Source: Cornus controversa
Lineage: Eukaryota; Streptophyta; Magnoliopsida; Cornales; Cornaceae
Length of the DNA: 64,000 nt
Direction of reading: 5' to 3'
Assembly (NCBI GenBank): GCA_026545225.1
Contig: CM048845.1
Location: forward strand, 84,161,033 to 84,225,032
Of this stretch, positions 33,401 to 46,189 are shown piece by piece. Made by a program: the position numbers and the translations under genes. Below the pieces are notes generated by a model that saw nothing but the letters and a program-made list of their open reading frames with translations, made no database searches and was not told where the DNA came from. How positions within the stretch are numbered: the stretch's first letter is position 1; every line of letters begins with the position of its first letter.

Positions 33401-36400
33401 GACTCCTCCCACTTTCCCTTTTCCTATGCTCTACACCTTCAAACACTGTTATTTTTCTTGTCTTTCAAGTCCAATCAGTTCCATCTCTAAACTGTTTCAT
33501 TGCTTATGCTCAAATCGAGATCTAGCAAAAACCCTGTAGGAAAAAGAGATCAAAGTATATTAAGTATCTTCTCTCGCCGAACCTATTATTCATAGTTTAA
33601 ATCATTTAAAGAAAGCAAGTTTTTTTTTTCTTTACCATTTTTTTTTGCTATGACCTTTTGTATGGAGGCCAAGAAATCAATTTCTTTCAATTCTTATTCT
33701 TATATCAGTTGTTAATTGTTCCATCAACAACTTCTCTGTTTGGGACTGATGCGAATCTGATGAATGTCAAGTTCTCTGTTTAAGATTAATGTGAATTCAA
33801 CTATTTGTGCAAAGCCTGACCTCTCTCAATCTAAGACAAGCCATGTCTGGAGAGGTACAGTGGTGATCGTCACTAACACTATCTAAGCCCAATGACACCT
33901 CTGGGGTAACCAATCTGAGCCTGAACATGTCAAGGCTTGGCTCAGTTCATGGCCCTTATCTATAAACTCTCCCATCTGTTACCAGACGTCCACAGCTATG
34001 TACCCAACAAAACCCTATTCCTATCACTTATCAGGCAAATGCGTAATCCTACAGTCTTCTTAGTAGAACCACTCCTAATTCACTGGCAAATGTATATCTA
34101 CCATCTCTCTCTCACAAAATTTTAATTCATTTAGTATTTCTGAAGTACATGTGCTTGGCAAGAGTTTATTAGTCCTCTAGACTTCAGTACAATTACTAGG
34201 TTACATGCTTGCTGACAAAATTGTGCTGAGTCTGCTGACTACCCAGTGTGTTTGAACATCCAAGAAATAAGTTGTTGTGGTATTAATTTTATCTTCTTAA
34301 TGAGTTGTTTTACTTAGTGGGACTGCCTAATTATATGTATGAAACTTGTGTATCACAATGCTTTAACCCATCAATGTTACTTTAGGAATAAGAATAAGGT
34401 TAGGGCTAGATATTGATGTGAACAAGTTCTTGAGAAGGTTGATGGTTTCTAGTGGTAGAAGCAAAATCTCTCTCTCTCTCTCTCCAAATTATACTTTATT
34501 TAGTTTTTCTTAAGTACGCGTGCTTCACAAGAGTTTTCTTAATCCTCTAGACTTTAGATACAATTACTAGGTTACATTTTTGCTGACAAAATTGTGGTGA
34601 CTACCCACAGTGTTTGAACATCCAAGCAAGAAGTTGTTATGGTATTAATTTATCTTCGGACTTCCTAGGTATATATTATGAAACTTATGGATCAGAATGC
34701 TGTTAAACCCATCAATGTTACTTAGGCCTAAGCATAAGGATAGGGCTAGATATAGATGTGAACAAGTTCTTGAGGAGGTTGATTATTTCTAGTGGAATCA
34801 GCAAAATCTCCCTCTCTTCTCCACCCCCTTCCCAACCACACAACCCACCCCCCCATCCAACAAAAAAAAAAAAAAAACTTGAGCCATCTGATTCATTGAT
34901 ATATCTTATTCCTGGTCAGTCTAGTTCGATTGAATGGGTTTGGTCTTCCTCTTTCCCTAGTATTACCCTCAATGTGGACAATGTCACTTTTCCTAATGGG
35001 TGCACTTAGAGGTCTTCTTTGCACATGTCCAAACCATCTTAACTGATTTTCTCTCATTTTATGTCCAATTTGTGCCACTCCAACCATCTCTCGAATGTGA
35101 TAATTTCTAATTCTATCCTTTCTAGTCTTATCACACATCCATCTCAACATTCACATTTCCACCACGGTTGCTTTATGAATATGTTGTTTCCTAGCTGCCA
35201 AAATTTTGTGCCAAGAAGTTTGGTTTGTCTAATAGTTGTTCGATAGAACTTCCCTTTCAATCTTAAGGGGATAGGTTTATCACACAATACACTAGATGCA
35301 CTCTTCCATTTAATCAATCCTGCATTAACACGTATACAAAAAAAAAAAAAGTTTTGTTGCATCAACTTCTTTCTAATCCACAACACAGAATATTAAGGAA
35401 TCATAAAGTCAATTGTCTAATGATAAGTGTTTTTTTGGATGATGTATACATAAAAGCTGGAAATATTGCATTTCCTTGTTGTAAAGCATCATCAATCCCT
35501 CTGTTCTTCTATACATATTGGCAGAAAATCATCTATCGTTTGTTAGTTGATAACCCCATAGTTGTTTAAACAAATTGGAGTTCTTCACTATCACTTGCTT
35601 AGGTATTTTTTCTTTGTATAGTAAGTCTGTCTCTACATAAATTGGAATTACCTAGTAATTGAAGTATTACTCACGAAGGCACTTTTTGGGAGGGCCATTT
35701 AGATTTTCCTGATTTCCTGGGTTATTTTTTTATTTTTTATTTTTTTCCTGGACAAAGTTGCTTAAATTGTTCTTATAGAGTGTCATTCGATAAATTTAAT
35801 TTTGTAGCTAAATCGGATAGCTGAATCTTATGCGTCCCAGAGTACGCACTGATAATAGTTTTCCTCCTGTTCTTACACATTCTAGAGCGAAATCAAATGG
35901 CTAAGCAAAAGAACAACTTAAATGGGAAGCGAGGTGATAAAAGAAATGGCAAAATTCCTTTGAAGAGTAAATATGATTCTTTTTCTCTAAAGGCTGGCTT
36001 GTCGAGCTTCGGTTCATCTGTTGGAGGGAACAACATTCTTGGTATGTCACCATTTTACATAATAGTTATTTGTGTGATTGTTTCATTCATTGCTATTATG
36101 CTTTGGAGTTGCTGATTTCAGTTAATTTGTAAATTCAGCAATCTAGCTATATACAGTTTGCTCTTTATGTTTATGTTGATGCCGCAAAGTTATTATGATA
36201 TATGAAGCCAGTTTTTTACTTTAACCTTTTCATTAGTTGGTTTCCCGTTGCATAGTTAACAATTCTTGATGGTATTTTTATTGGAAAAATCCTACACTTA
36301 CATAATGCAGTTATAAGTTGCACTACCTTCGTTTTTTTGCTTTATCCATGTGCTCAACCATTTTTTGACAAGTCTATTATTTTAATAAACAATGAACGTG

Positions 36401-39400
36401 GACAAAAGATTCTCTTCTGTTATATACTAGAGGCTTAACTTGAGAAAATTGAACAATGAATTTTATAATTATCAAATCTGGAAAGACCCATTTTTGGACC
36501 TATATATATGGCCAGAAATACTCCACCTAATCCAGACCAAGTTAACCACCCAGTTGCCCGGTTGTCTGGTCCCCTGGCTGTTCAAGTTATGGGTACTTCC
36601 TTATTTTTCTTTACCATTCAAACTGTCCGGTTGCATCTTTTCTTTCTTGTCCTGCCCACCCACTTTTTTCTTATCCAAAGGTTTGTTCTCCTAGGGAAGT
36701 CCTGTTACAAGAAGAGTTGGCAGTCGTCATTCATCTAGACCTGATTGAGACTTGAGTGTTAGTAGTTGCCTGAAACTTACCATTGAAACAACTTTATTGA
36801 CACAAATACATATTTCTACAGTAAAACTGTTCTAAAAATATTTGCATGGTGTGATTCAAATATTTCAATTATGTTACCTAACAGTTTTAACATCCAAGTC
36901 CAGCAATAGGAATGCATGCATATCTGTGGGACAAAATATTGTCTAGGTCCTGTTCTGTAAATTCACTTTATTTAATTTTAGTAAAAGAAAATCCTCTTTG
37001 TTGTGTTCAAGTAAATGATTCTCACTATATTCAGAAAAATGAACATCCACACCTGATATTTTATACTTAATCCAAACGTCCCAGCATGAGTTATATTGGA
37101 TCATATTTTACCGCTCAATTTGCATACTATTTTTGTTATTTTTTAACTTTGTTTTAAGTAATAATGGACAATGATTTCTATGGCCTTAAATATAACGGAA
37201 CGGTGAAAATGGATTTATGTAGCCGACCTAAAATAGTTGTTAAAAAAAGGCTTTGTTGAGTTGAGTTGAGTTAATAACATAAACTGATTCCAAATAATTT
37301 AATTCTAATGAATTCATCAAATTCAACTAATTGATGGCGCATGTAGTATCTTGTGGTGGTGGCTAATAATTGTTCTTGCGGAATAACCTAGTGAATATGC
37401 AAACTTGGTTATAGACCTAGACGAGGGGGTCAAGTCTTTCTAATTTTTGTGTGTCCCCTAAATTTCAATGGATTGCTAATGTCACTTTAAAATTCAGATC
37501 AACAATTCTCCAACATAATCAAGCAGCATACAACCAAGAATAAGCAGAATATTAAAGATATATGAACGAGAGAACCACATATATATTACATGAAAACCCT
37601 TCGACAAGGAAAAAATATGGAATCTCCTTCAGGTGCAAACAATCCTCCATAAGTAACGAGGACAGCTCTAATAGTTTTTTAACTCCTAAGAATCACTCAA
37701 GTTTGGTTTGCCTCCAATGCCGAGTTTACTCTTTTAAGAATTACCTAAGTTGGTCTATCACAAAATTTTACAATACATCTCTGCTTTGCTTGTTTTAATT
37801 CTGTGAACTTCTTCATAAACAAGGTTCAAAATAGTCAAATCAGTATTGTTGGCTTCATTCAATAATGAAACTCGGTACAATATTAACGTGAGACAAAATT
37901 GATAAGTATCATGCTATGAATCGTTAGTACCCTGGATACATTGTTGTCTTGTGTGGCGTTGTGCAAGTTGTCTCAGTATTGCTGTGATGTTGCATGAGAC
38001 TATACTTGTTGGCTCACGCAACGTTTCCCAAGTCATCTCGGTGTGGCTGTTATGTTGCACAAGACATAGTCATCTCACCTTCAATTCACAAAACATTGTG
38101 CTTTTCGTATTGGTAGCCAATTAATGCATTTGGGTAAAAGCAATAACCCAAGGTCTCTCACTTGCGTTCTCTCTCTTACCTTTCAAAAACCTATTTAGAG
38201 TCTCTTGTAGTCTCATTCACTCTTTTTCTCGACTCTGATGTACACACATGAAATTTGGGCAGGACGGACAAGGACTAATGCTTATGTTCTTTTTGTTGCT
38301 ATTAACTACTACAACCCAGAACTCTCTCTATGGGCTTTGGTAGCCCCACATGCAGTCCGTGAATCATTACAGCGAATCTTAATCCTTCTGAGCCTAAATG
38401 GTTTTGCCACTAAAGTAAACAGGAAATGATTCTATCACTAGAACTGTATCCAATAAATCAGATCAACATCAAAGCCCAGACAAGAATGAAGTGCCCCATT
38501 TCAAAACTTAGTATTTTACTGTAGACAACAGAAGTTCTCCTTTTCATATATTACTGAATGTGGAGAACTCCTTTATATAGACAGTAAATCACTAATACTA
38601 AATAAAAAGATAAATAATCAGAATTCCAGTCTCTTCCTAATTCAACCAGCATATTCTCTCATGTAATTGAACCTATCCACTCTCAGGTGGAGATTGAAGA
38701 TTACATCGAAGTGCCAAAAAACAAGTTAAAACTGATCCACCATCCTAATCTAAATGGCTTAATCCAGCATGAGAAGAATACTGATAGATGTTATGGATTC
38801 TAAGCCACATAAAACTCACAAAGTCTTACCCTGGAGGTTTGCTTGAGCATTCTTATATCAAAATCCATCATTCAATAGAAGCTTAGCATTGATAAAGTCC
38901 ATTTTACCTTGGTATTTTTTTTTCTCTACCCTACTTTATGTTCAAGCATCAAAAAGTGCAAGAAAGTGGCTTAAAGAGATATTAAATCAATAAAATGGCT
39001 TTAAGGGGTACTACATCCTTCATTTTTTGGTCCCTTAAATAAAAAACTTCTTGCTACTTGCCATTATCTTTCGAGACAAAATAATGTGCTGGCAATCTGG
39101 GTGCTTTACAAATTCTGTTACAAATGTCCAAAGGTCGAGATCTCTATGTCTTGATCTTGTCTACAGTTCTCAAAGAATGGCTATGAGAGTAAGAAATAAT
39201 TTTTTTCTAATCAGATTAATACAAATACACTAATACAATAATGATTTTATTAAATTTTTGTGACAATATTATATGTTGTATGTTAGGAATTAATCCCCTT
39301 TCATTCGACACAGCAGAAGCAAAACACAAATGGACATGGAGATCCAAACACCAAACAACAAACAATAATACAAACAACACAAAGAAACCCAATATTTAAT

Positions 39401-42400
39401 GAGGTTCAGCCCAGCTTGGCCTACCTCTGCGGAGAGAAGAGATTCCACTATTATTATAAAGGAGAGATATTACAACTCTAGAGAATGCACTCATTGACTC
39501 ATAAGAAATTACACGGGTAGAGGTTTTGAACACCGGACCGTGTACACACACTCACTACTCAGGATATGGTGCTGGGTACCCGAGTCTTTCATGATCTACT
39601 ACTCCACGAGACCCCTGCTCACCATTAGTGTTCTACCCACTCACTCATCATCTCTACCTCCACATACTCATTGATGTCTACAATACTACATCTCTCTCCT
39701 CTTGATGCCCCTCTACACATACTCTCTGTCTCTCTTCTTTTTCACTCTCTTTCTTTTTTTCTCCTCTTCTCTAACTTTTCTCTTCAATCACTTAACACAT
39801 ATATATAGATAGTGTTGTCGACTTCTACACAGCCTTTAGTTCTCATCCTTGCGGCGCCGACTTCACTGGTGTATTCACACACACCTCTCATGTTCACATA
39901 CACAATTTTCCATTACTTCGTCACCTGCACCAATATAATCATTTAGCTCATTTTTCATTTTCCTTTTCACACTTGTGGGTGGACCAATCCTAACACTGTA
40001 GATGGTATATTCTGTTTATCTAATACATCCATTTTGTTATTCTTATTATGTCAAAATTTTCATTCTTTTAAAAATATTCTTAAGCCTTGTATTTAGTGTA
40101 CCCCATTGCTCAATTCCGATCCAATAGTTGGGATCAAGTCAGATCTCTAATCCCAGAATCAATGACTGATACCACGACTGATTACCATGTTAAGTGTCAT
40201 AGTTTTTATAGATCAGGGAATCATCGGTAATTGCTGCTTTGAGATGTTTCATAGCCATTGATCTTATGTATCATTTCAGCATAAAACTTGTGCTCATTAA
40301 GGTTTGATAACTGTCATTCATATAGGTCCAAAGGGTAATCTGTTTGAAATACATCCATTTTGTTATTCTTATTATGTCAAAATTTTCATTCTTTTAAAAA
40401 TATTCTTAAGCCTTGTATTTAGTGTATCTTATTGCTCAATTCCGATCCAATAGTTGGGACCAAGTCAGATCTCTAATCCCAGAATCAATGACTGATACCA
40501 CAACTGATTACCATGTTAAGTGTCATAGTCTTTATAGATCAGGGAATCATCGGTAATAGCTGCTTTGAGGTGTTTCATAGCCATCGATCTTATGCATCAT
40601 TTCAGCATAAAACTTGTGCGCACTAAGGTTTGATAACTGTCATTCATATAGGTCCAAAGGGTAATCTGTTTGAAATACAATTAGTATGTAGGTTGGGATA
40701 CTCGTGCATTACCTTTTATTTGATTATAGCTGAACTTTAGTTTTTGGCTTGAACTTGGACAGAAACACACTGTAGTAATTTTCTTATATGCTGTTAGAAA
40801 TGACTTCTATGTATATTACATTGTGTAACCATCTTTCCTGTTGCATATCCAATTACCTTGTACTAGCTTTATATTTGGCTATTGCCTTTTAGGTTTCAAC
40901 TTTAACACAGGAAAACACCGTAGTTGATCTATTGTATATTAAAATCAACCTGTATATTATACACCATACACCTATCTTTCTCATTGCATAACAATAACCG
41001 TGGCACCTCTCCCAATGTTACCATGTTGTGATTGTCATTGTTTCTTACTTTAATGTTTTGTTCTTGAGAAAGAATCATTTTTGCACTCTCTAAATTCCCT
41101 TTTTCCCTCTACCTTTGTCATATAATGATTTTCTATTTGAAGTATTGAATGTTTAAACATGTTTGTATAATTTTGCATTATGGACACTTTATTCAGGAGT
41201 ATATGGTTCAAAACAAGATAATTTTGATCTCACAAAGCACGTAGATGAGCTGTCGTTGAATGAACTCCTTGATGGCAGTTACAAGTGTCCTAGTTTTACC
41301 AAAGACAAGGGGAAGAAGGCAGCAAATTCGAACGAAACTATTCTGAATTCTGTTAGAAGTGTTTTCTCTATACTTCGGCTCCGAAAACCTATACGACCTC
41401 AGAATTCTGCTGATATTGATAATAGTTACAACCATAAAGTTTCCACGTGCCTGGTGAGCTCTGGATCTTGTGTAGCAGGCAGAAGTGACGGTGATGGAGG
41501 AGATACCTACATTAAAGATCGATCATCATGTAACAAGGTTAGATGTTGTGGAGTGTTTACCAATGGTATAATGGTACATATATTTTTTTTAATCCATGGT
41601 TCTAGCATAAATTAGTAGAATAAAAATTTGATGTCAACTTGGGATGTCATTGAAAAACTTCATCTCTCTGTCTGTCTCTCTCTCTCTCTCATGACCATTT
41701 GCTATATCTTTTTAAAAAAATTAGAACTGCTTTTGTCATTGGCACTGAACAATGACACTTAATTTTTAGCCCCTGCTCTTGCATTGTGGATCCATGTGAA
41801 ATTCAAACTTGCATGGAAAGTGGAGTGCAGGAAATTAAAAGTGGATGACCCTATTCTTTTCCATTTCTTTAATAAAATAATTTGGCTGAATTGACCATAC
41901 GCTAAGAAGCACAGATACGGATACGGGACACAGATACGACACGACACGGACACAGCGACACGGCAGATCCTAAAAAACTAGGATACGGACACGGCGGGGA
42001 CACGCGACTAATAATTATATCTTTTTATATATATGAGATCAACCTAACAATGAAAATTCACAAATCATAATAATTAATGAGCTATAAAAACAATTAGTTT
42101 ATCGTTTAAAGAACTACACAATTGAATCTACTCTACAATAATGATAATAGTTGTTTTCTAAAAAAAAAATGAAATATTATATGGTATGACTGCTATATTT
42201 TATTAAAAAAATTCAAAGAAGTCATCATATTTACATTTTAAACTATCTTTCTTTTTAAAACTTTCTAAAAACTCTCTAACGATATGACACGCGTGTCGGA
42301 CATGTGTCCATGGTGTGTCTATGCCGTGTCCGTGGTGTGTCCAAAAATAAAAAGATTAGGACACGTATTTTGGTGTGTCCGACACGTGTCGGGGCGTGTC

Positions 42401-44562
42401 CGACGCGTGTCGGTGTCCGATACGTGTCCGACATGGATTCTTCGACCTTTTAGGTGTGTCCGTGCTTCCTAGACCGTACGCATCAGAGGTTTCTGAGTCG
42501 TCCCTGAAAGACACTTCCTTACATATGTATGATATCTCAACTGTTAACATGTAATGAGATGCTGTTGTATTTGACTATCCTTAGGATCTACTAAGGGGTT
42601 GTACTTCAATCGCGTTAGACTATAGTGTTATTCTCCTTTGTGAATATTGATATTGAGTACTTGTAATTAATTTTTTACTTTGTTTTATCTTTTTTTGCAG
42701 ATGTTTCAGGATTCTTGTAGTGGTAGCAAGCTCAAATCCTCAGCCCATTCGCTTGATTTCCCATTATATCAACCTGAAGATATTTTGGAGCGTCTTGCAC
42801 TTCCTCCACCCAAAGATTTGGAGTCTTTGCTCCTTGATGCTAGCAAGCATGCTTTACCTTCAAGGAATAATTCCGATCTCCGTTTAGGCAAGCCAGTATC
42901 TAATCGAGCTGGCTTGCCACCCTTTCCTTGGTCACATACTTCCAGTGGGCATTATAAATCTAGTTCTGATGCAGCTAAATTATCTACAACTAGGACCAAT
43001 TGCCAAGGTAGATGGGTAAAAATAGAGAGCAATGCCACTTCTTTGAAGGGCACCACCAGTTTCCTTGTGGACTTTGAATCACTGACTTATGATCAGAGTC
43101 TGGTACCTTCAGCAGGTCCCAATTCAGGGCCTTCAGAAAATGATGGTGTCCCATCTACATCTATTAGCTTTCCTTCTGACCGTAGTTTATTAGCTTCTGC
43201 AACAATCTCAATAGCTTCCAAGGTTCCTACAGGTAATATTTCTTAGAGGCCCTAGTTTCTATGAGTTATTTTCATCCTTTGAAAATTGAGTTTGTTTCAT
43301 ATATGCACATATTTTGTTGATCTCCATCTGAAGTAGGCTTAATGCATTTCCCCCCTTAAATATGCAGAAACTGGAGGCGGTTTCAATTGTCAAGACAATG
43401 GTATGATATACAGTTTATATTATATTAGTATAGTAACCTTGCTCTTTTGCTTGGAATAGTAACAACTACCTCTATCTACTTCTGAATGCACGGATGTTTA
43501 TGTGTTTCAGTTTATATGTTTACTTAGACAATGTCCCCCCACCCCCCAACTTGTAAGCAGAAACAATGACAGTTGCCTCCAAATATGTTTCTGTGTCCTT
43601 GTGCTGTTTTTGGAGGCACTAAAAAGATGAACCAACAAAAATAAGATAGAAAAGAAAAAAGACGGCTCCACGCCTATCATGATATTGATCCAAAATGTTT
43701 TGAGAGATACCACATGCTTCCCAGAAAAAATGGAGTGGACATTTTTCACTTAGTATACTGTCCTGTGTGATTTATATTCTAGCTAGCTCAGCTGAAGTTG
43801 GCCCAAGAGGTTCCAATTAGATGTGCTCATGCTGCTTTGTTTGTGCTACCCGTTGTTTGAATGATAGATATAGGTCATGCTCATGGTAGGTTACCGGAAT
43901 TGAGGTTCATCACCTGCATTATTATGTGTCATGGTTTTCATCTTCTAAGAAGAATGAGGAAAAAAAATTAGTTATATCTAATTAAACCTATCAAAAGTGC
44001 TAATCTCTCACCCCGTTCATGGCTATCTTTATTTATGACAGCTGGGCATTCTCCAATACGATTGGCTGCTGCTCAAACACTATATGAAATTGCAACTAAT
44101 TCTTTGAGGCAAAACTCACACGACATGATGAAGTGGCCGAAGAAATCTTCACAGAAAGGCATGAAAGGTCGCAAGTTGAAGTCAAATGAGAAAACTGAAG
44201 AAATATTCGCAGTACCAAATTCAGCAACAAGACCAAACGATGTGGTAAAAAATGCCAATGAGTTGCTGCCGGCAAAGAAGCCCAGGCTCTCCATAAATGA
44301 GAAGCCTAATTATCTTGTCCATGCTGACACCATGAGAAAAGTTCCAGTAACATGGTCTGCTCCCAGATCGAGTAGATCATCTCCTAGCAAATTACTGAGG
44401 GACTCAGTTGCAGAACCAAAACATTATAGTGCTGACATTGTAAAGCAATCTTCTGTGATGCCACCATCCACAAGGGTCTTAGATAAGGCTTGCAGTGGTC
44501 AGCAGAAGTTGAGGAGATTAGTGCCAATGGAACGGAACTGGTCAGGAGGTAAGCTGGACTAA
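30470..44562 (+). CDS. Uncharacterised plant protein, seven exons, 707 residues
   Basis: Exons by GT-AG sites with consistent phase: 30470-30671, 31773-32111, 35886-36041, 41197-41537, 42701-43232, 43368-43400, 44042-44562, total 2124 bp. I do not recognise the family. Visible: a Gly-rich N-terminus (residues about 25-40); basic patches LKKKSGKVPR (128-137) and KQKNNLNGKRGDKR (187-200); LALPPPKDLESLLLDASK (378-395), GLPPFPWSHTSSGHYK (417-432) and NCQGRWVKIES (446-456), which look like conserved cores; a C-terminal basic region (565-584) and AKKPRLS (612-618), a likely nuclear signal. No membrane segment or enzyme motif. Nuclear location is inferred. A GGTAAG near 44550 could be a further donor, so the C-terminus is less certain. 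Its introns are up to 5 kb and full of elements. Confidence 0.8.
30672..31772 (+). other. Intron 1 of the seven-exon gene
   Basis: GT at 30672, AG at 31771-31772. T-rich, no element recognised. Confidence 0.75.
34123..34815. repeat. Diverged tandem duplication in intron 2, about 350 bp unit
   Basis: Two copies meet near 34487. Both contain AATCCTCTAGACTT- or AGTCCTCTAGACTT-type text, CAATTACTAGGTTACAT, TTTGAACATCCAAG, CCCATCAATGTTACTT and GTGAACAAGTTCTTGAG in the same order. Confidence 0.8.
34893..35386 (-). pseudogene. LINE (L1-type) ORF2 C-terminal fragment
   Basis: The minus strand encodes LKGKFYRTTIRQTKLLGTKFW (35200s), then after a frame change MLRWMCDKTRKDRIRNYHI and MRENQLRWFGHVQRR. 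These are hallmark phrases of the region after the RT domain in plant non-LTR retrotransposons. The RT core and endonuclease are absent. It is a dead fragment antisense to the host gene. Confidence 0.88.
37140..37275 (+). mobile_element. LINE 3' end with simple-repeat tail
   Basis: ATGTAGCCGACCTAAAATAG followed by AAGGCTTTG and a GTTGAGTTGAGTTGAGTT tail is the usual 3' end of plant L1-type LINEs. It is in the opposite orientation to the ORF2 fragment in intron 2, so it is a separate insertion. Confidence 0.65.
39281..39994. mobile_element. Solo LTR (714 bp) in intron 3
   Basis: Ends are a perfect 8-bp inverted pair, TGTTAGGA and TCCTAACA. Flanking pentamers TTGTA and CTGTA differ at one base. 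No gag/pol or second LTR is nearby. TGAGGTTCAGCCCAGCTTGG suggests a copia LTR, probably in antisense. Confidence 0.75.
40022..40673. repeat. Recent 326-bp tandem duplication in intron 3
   Basis: The unit starting AATACATCCATTTTGTTATT at 40022 repeats at 40348 with about ten differences. Each ends TAATCTGTTTGAAATACA. Confidence 0.9.
41538..42700 (+). other. Intron 4 of the seven-exon gene
   Basis: GT at 41538, AG at 42699-42700. About half is the Mutator-type MITE described separately. A CT run lies at about 41668-41690. Confidence 0.75.
41903..42471. mobile_element. Mutator-type MITE (569 bp) with 10-bp TSD
   Basis: Ends are TAAGAAGCACAGATACGG and the complement TAGGAAGCACGGACAC. Flanks GACCATACGC (41893-41902) and GACCGTACGC (42472-42481) form a 10-bp target duplication with one change, as in the Mutator superfamily. 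Both arms are packed with GGACACG/CGTGTCC words. It is non-coding, in the sense strand of an intron. Confidence 0.85.
43233..44041 (+). other. Introns 5 and 6 flanking an 11-residue micro-exon
   Basis: Intron 5 is 43233-43367. Exon 6 is only 33 bp (43368-43400) and encodes ETGGGFNCQDN with its flanking bases. Intron 6 is 43401-44041. Phases agree, and skipping the 33-bp exon would keep the frame. Confidence 0.7.
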
Positions 44563-46180
44563 TCACTTTGTCGTGAATACAGAAGCAGCTTCTTCTTCCG
44601 AAATTTGTTGTTCATTTAAATATTCAGTTATTGTAAAAACTGGTAGGTCTGTATATATTGTGCTGCAAGTAGAATGGAATTGTTGTAGTGTTTCATCACA
44701 GGGTAGGAGGAACAAGTCTGAATGTTGTAACATTAATTGTAGGATGTGTGTGGAAGCACATGGGAATTGTTTGCCTTTGTAGATCATCAAATGAGGCAAT
44801 AGAAATTCACGTTCTCTCTATCTCTCTCTCTTCTCTTGTGTGTGTGTCGCAAAATGCATAGATGTTCAGTGCTGAAATGGTAGATGACAAAGAAGGTAGT
44901 ACATTTTTTATGAAGACCTCAATGATTGAAGTCGGCATGGCTGATGCCAATTTTGAATGATCTGATTCACTATTTCACTTGGGTAGGTGCCACATAGGAT
45001 CCACTGGAGGAAGCTGCTCCCACTGGAATTTCTTGTTATATAAATATAACCATTAAATTCTTATAAAATTCTTATATAAACCCATTTTACCAAACCAAAG
45101 ATCAGAAAGACTAGCATTTTTCTCTTATGGTGGACCAACAATATTTTTAATTTACTTGAAACTAATTAGAGAGATTAATTAGTATTTGGATTGTTTCTAA
45201 TAACTTTTTGTCAAATAAAAAAAATTACTAATAAAAAGATTAATGGGTATTGTTGTCATGGCGAGAAATAGTTTGATTATTCAAGATATCTTCACTGTAC
45301 CCACACAATTAAAAGAAAATAAAAAAAGAATTACAACCTGTCAAATACATAACATAATTCTCTACTGGACCCTACATACATATAGTAGTCGCTAGCTGAT
45401 ATCACACAATACATATATCCATCATCCAGTCGTGTTCTTCGTCGTGGTAGGGTTGTGTATTAACTGTTATTCACTTATGTAACAATATATATACCTAGGG
45501 TTTGAGACGCATACACATATACATGCATTATGCACTCCTTTTGGAACAGCGATTTGTGGGCGTGTCTTTCCATATTCAGGCACACATAAACCCATTTGTG
45601 TTAGATTGATAGTTGTTTCTTCTATTTGGTATTCATAATTTACATTTGAAATCTACTATTTTCTAAATTATTTTAAAATACATGTAATTTATTACTTTGT
45701 TTTATATCTTTATGTTTGTATATGCTTCACAAATATTGTATTGTGACCATTTTTATAACATTCTTCATGTTTGTATATGCTTCACGAATATTGTATTGTA
45801 TCCATTTTTATAACATTTGAAAGTATTCTATTTGTGTAGAAACTCTCTCACTTGCATAATTGTAACATTATATATATCTAAAGTTTTTTTTTCTCTGACA
45901 TTATTTGAAATTCTTGAACTAGAGAGTTTAGTGTTTCACACTGGTTATATTTACAATCTTGGTTAAATAAAATTATATAAATAGTGTACCACTAAAAAAA
46001 TCGTTATGAATTTTGTCATATTATTTACTAGATATTTTAATTATTTAGATTTGTTATATAAATTTACTTGTATTTAAATTGTTGAATCTTATAGTGATAT
46101 GTTTTATTAAAATTCATTAAAAAGTTAGATCCAACTTTGCATTTAAGAATTTAATTTTTATTTTTTAAAAAATATATGTT
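44563..46180. other. 3' UTR and intergenic
   Basis: The first 300 bp or so are probably the 3' UTR of the seven-exon gene. A CT/TG run lies at 44814-44847. A diverged duplication containing TGTTTGTATATGCTTCAC is near 45712-45810. No other gene seen. Confidence 0.5.
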
Positions 46181-46189
46181 GAACAAAGT

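Larger units (their letters stand above)
32112..35885 (+). other. Intron 2 of the seven-exon gene
   Basis: GT at 32112, AG at 35884-35885, 3.8 kb. It holds a diverged tandem duplication (34123-34815), a LINE fragment (34893-35386) and a stretch at about 33090-33230 with GTTCATGG/GGCTCG phrases of a dispersed plant repeat. Confidence 0.75.
36042..41196 (+). other. Intron 3 of the seven-exon gene
   Basis: GT at 36042, AG at 41195-41196, 5.2 kb. It contains a LINE 3' tail (about 37140-37275), a solo LTR (39281-39994) and a 326-bp tandem duplication (40022-40673). The rest, including 37280-39280, shows no gene or recognised element. Confidence 0.75.
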
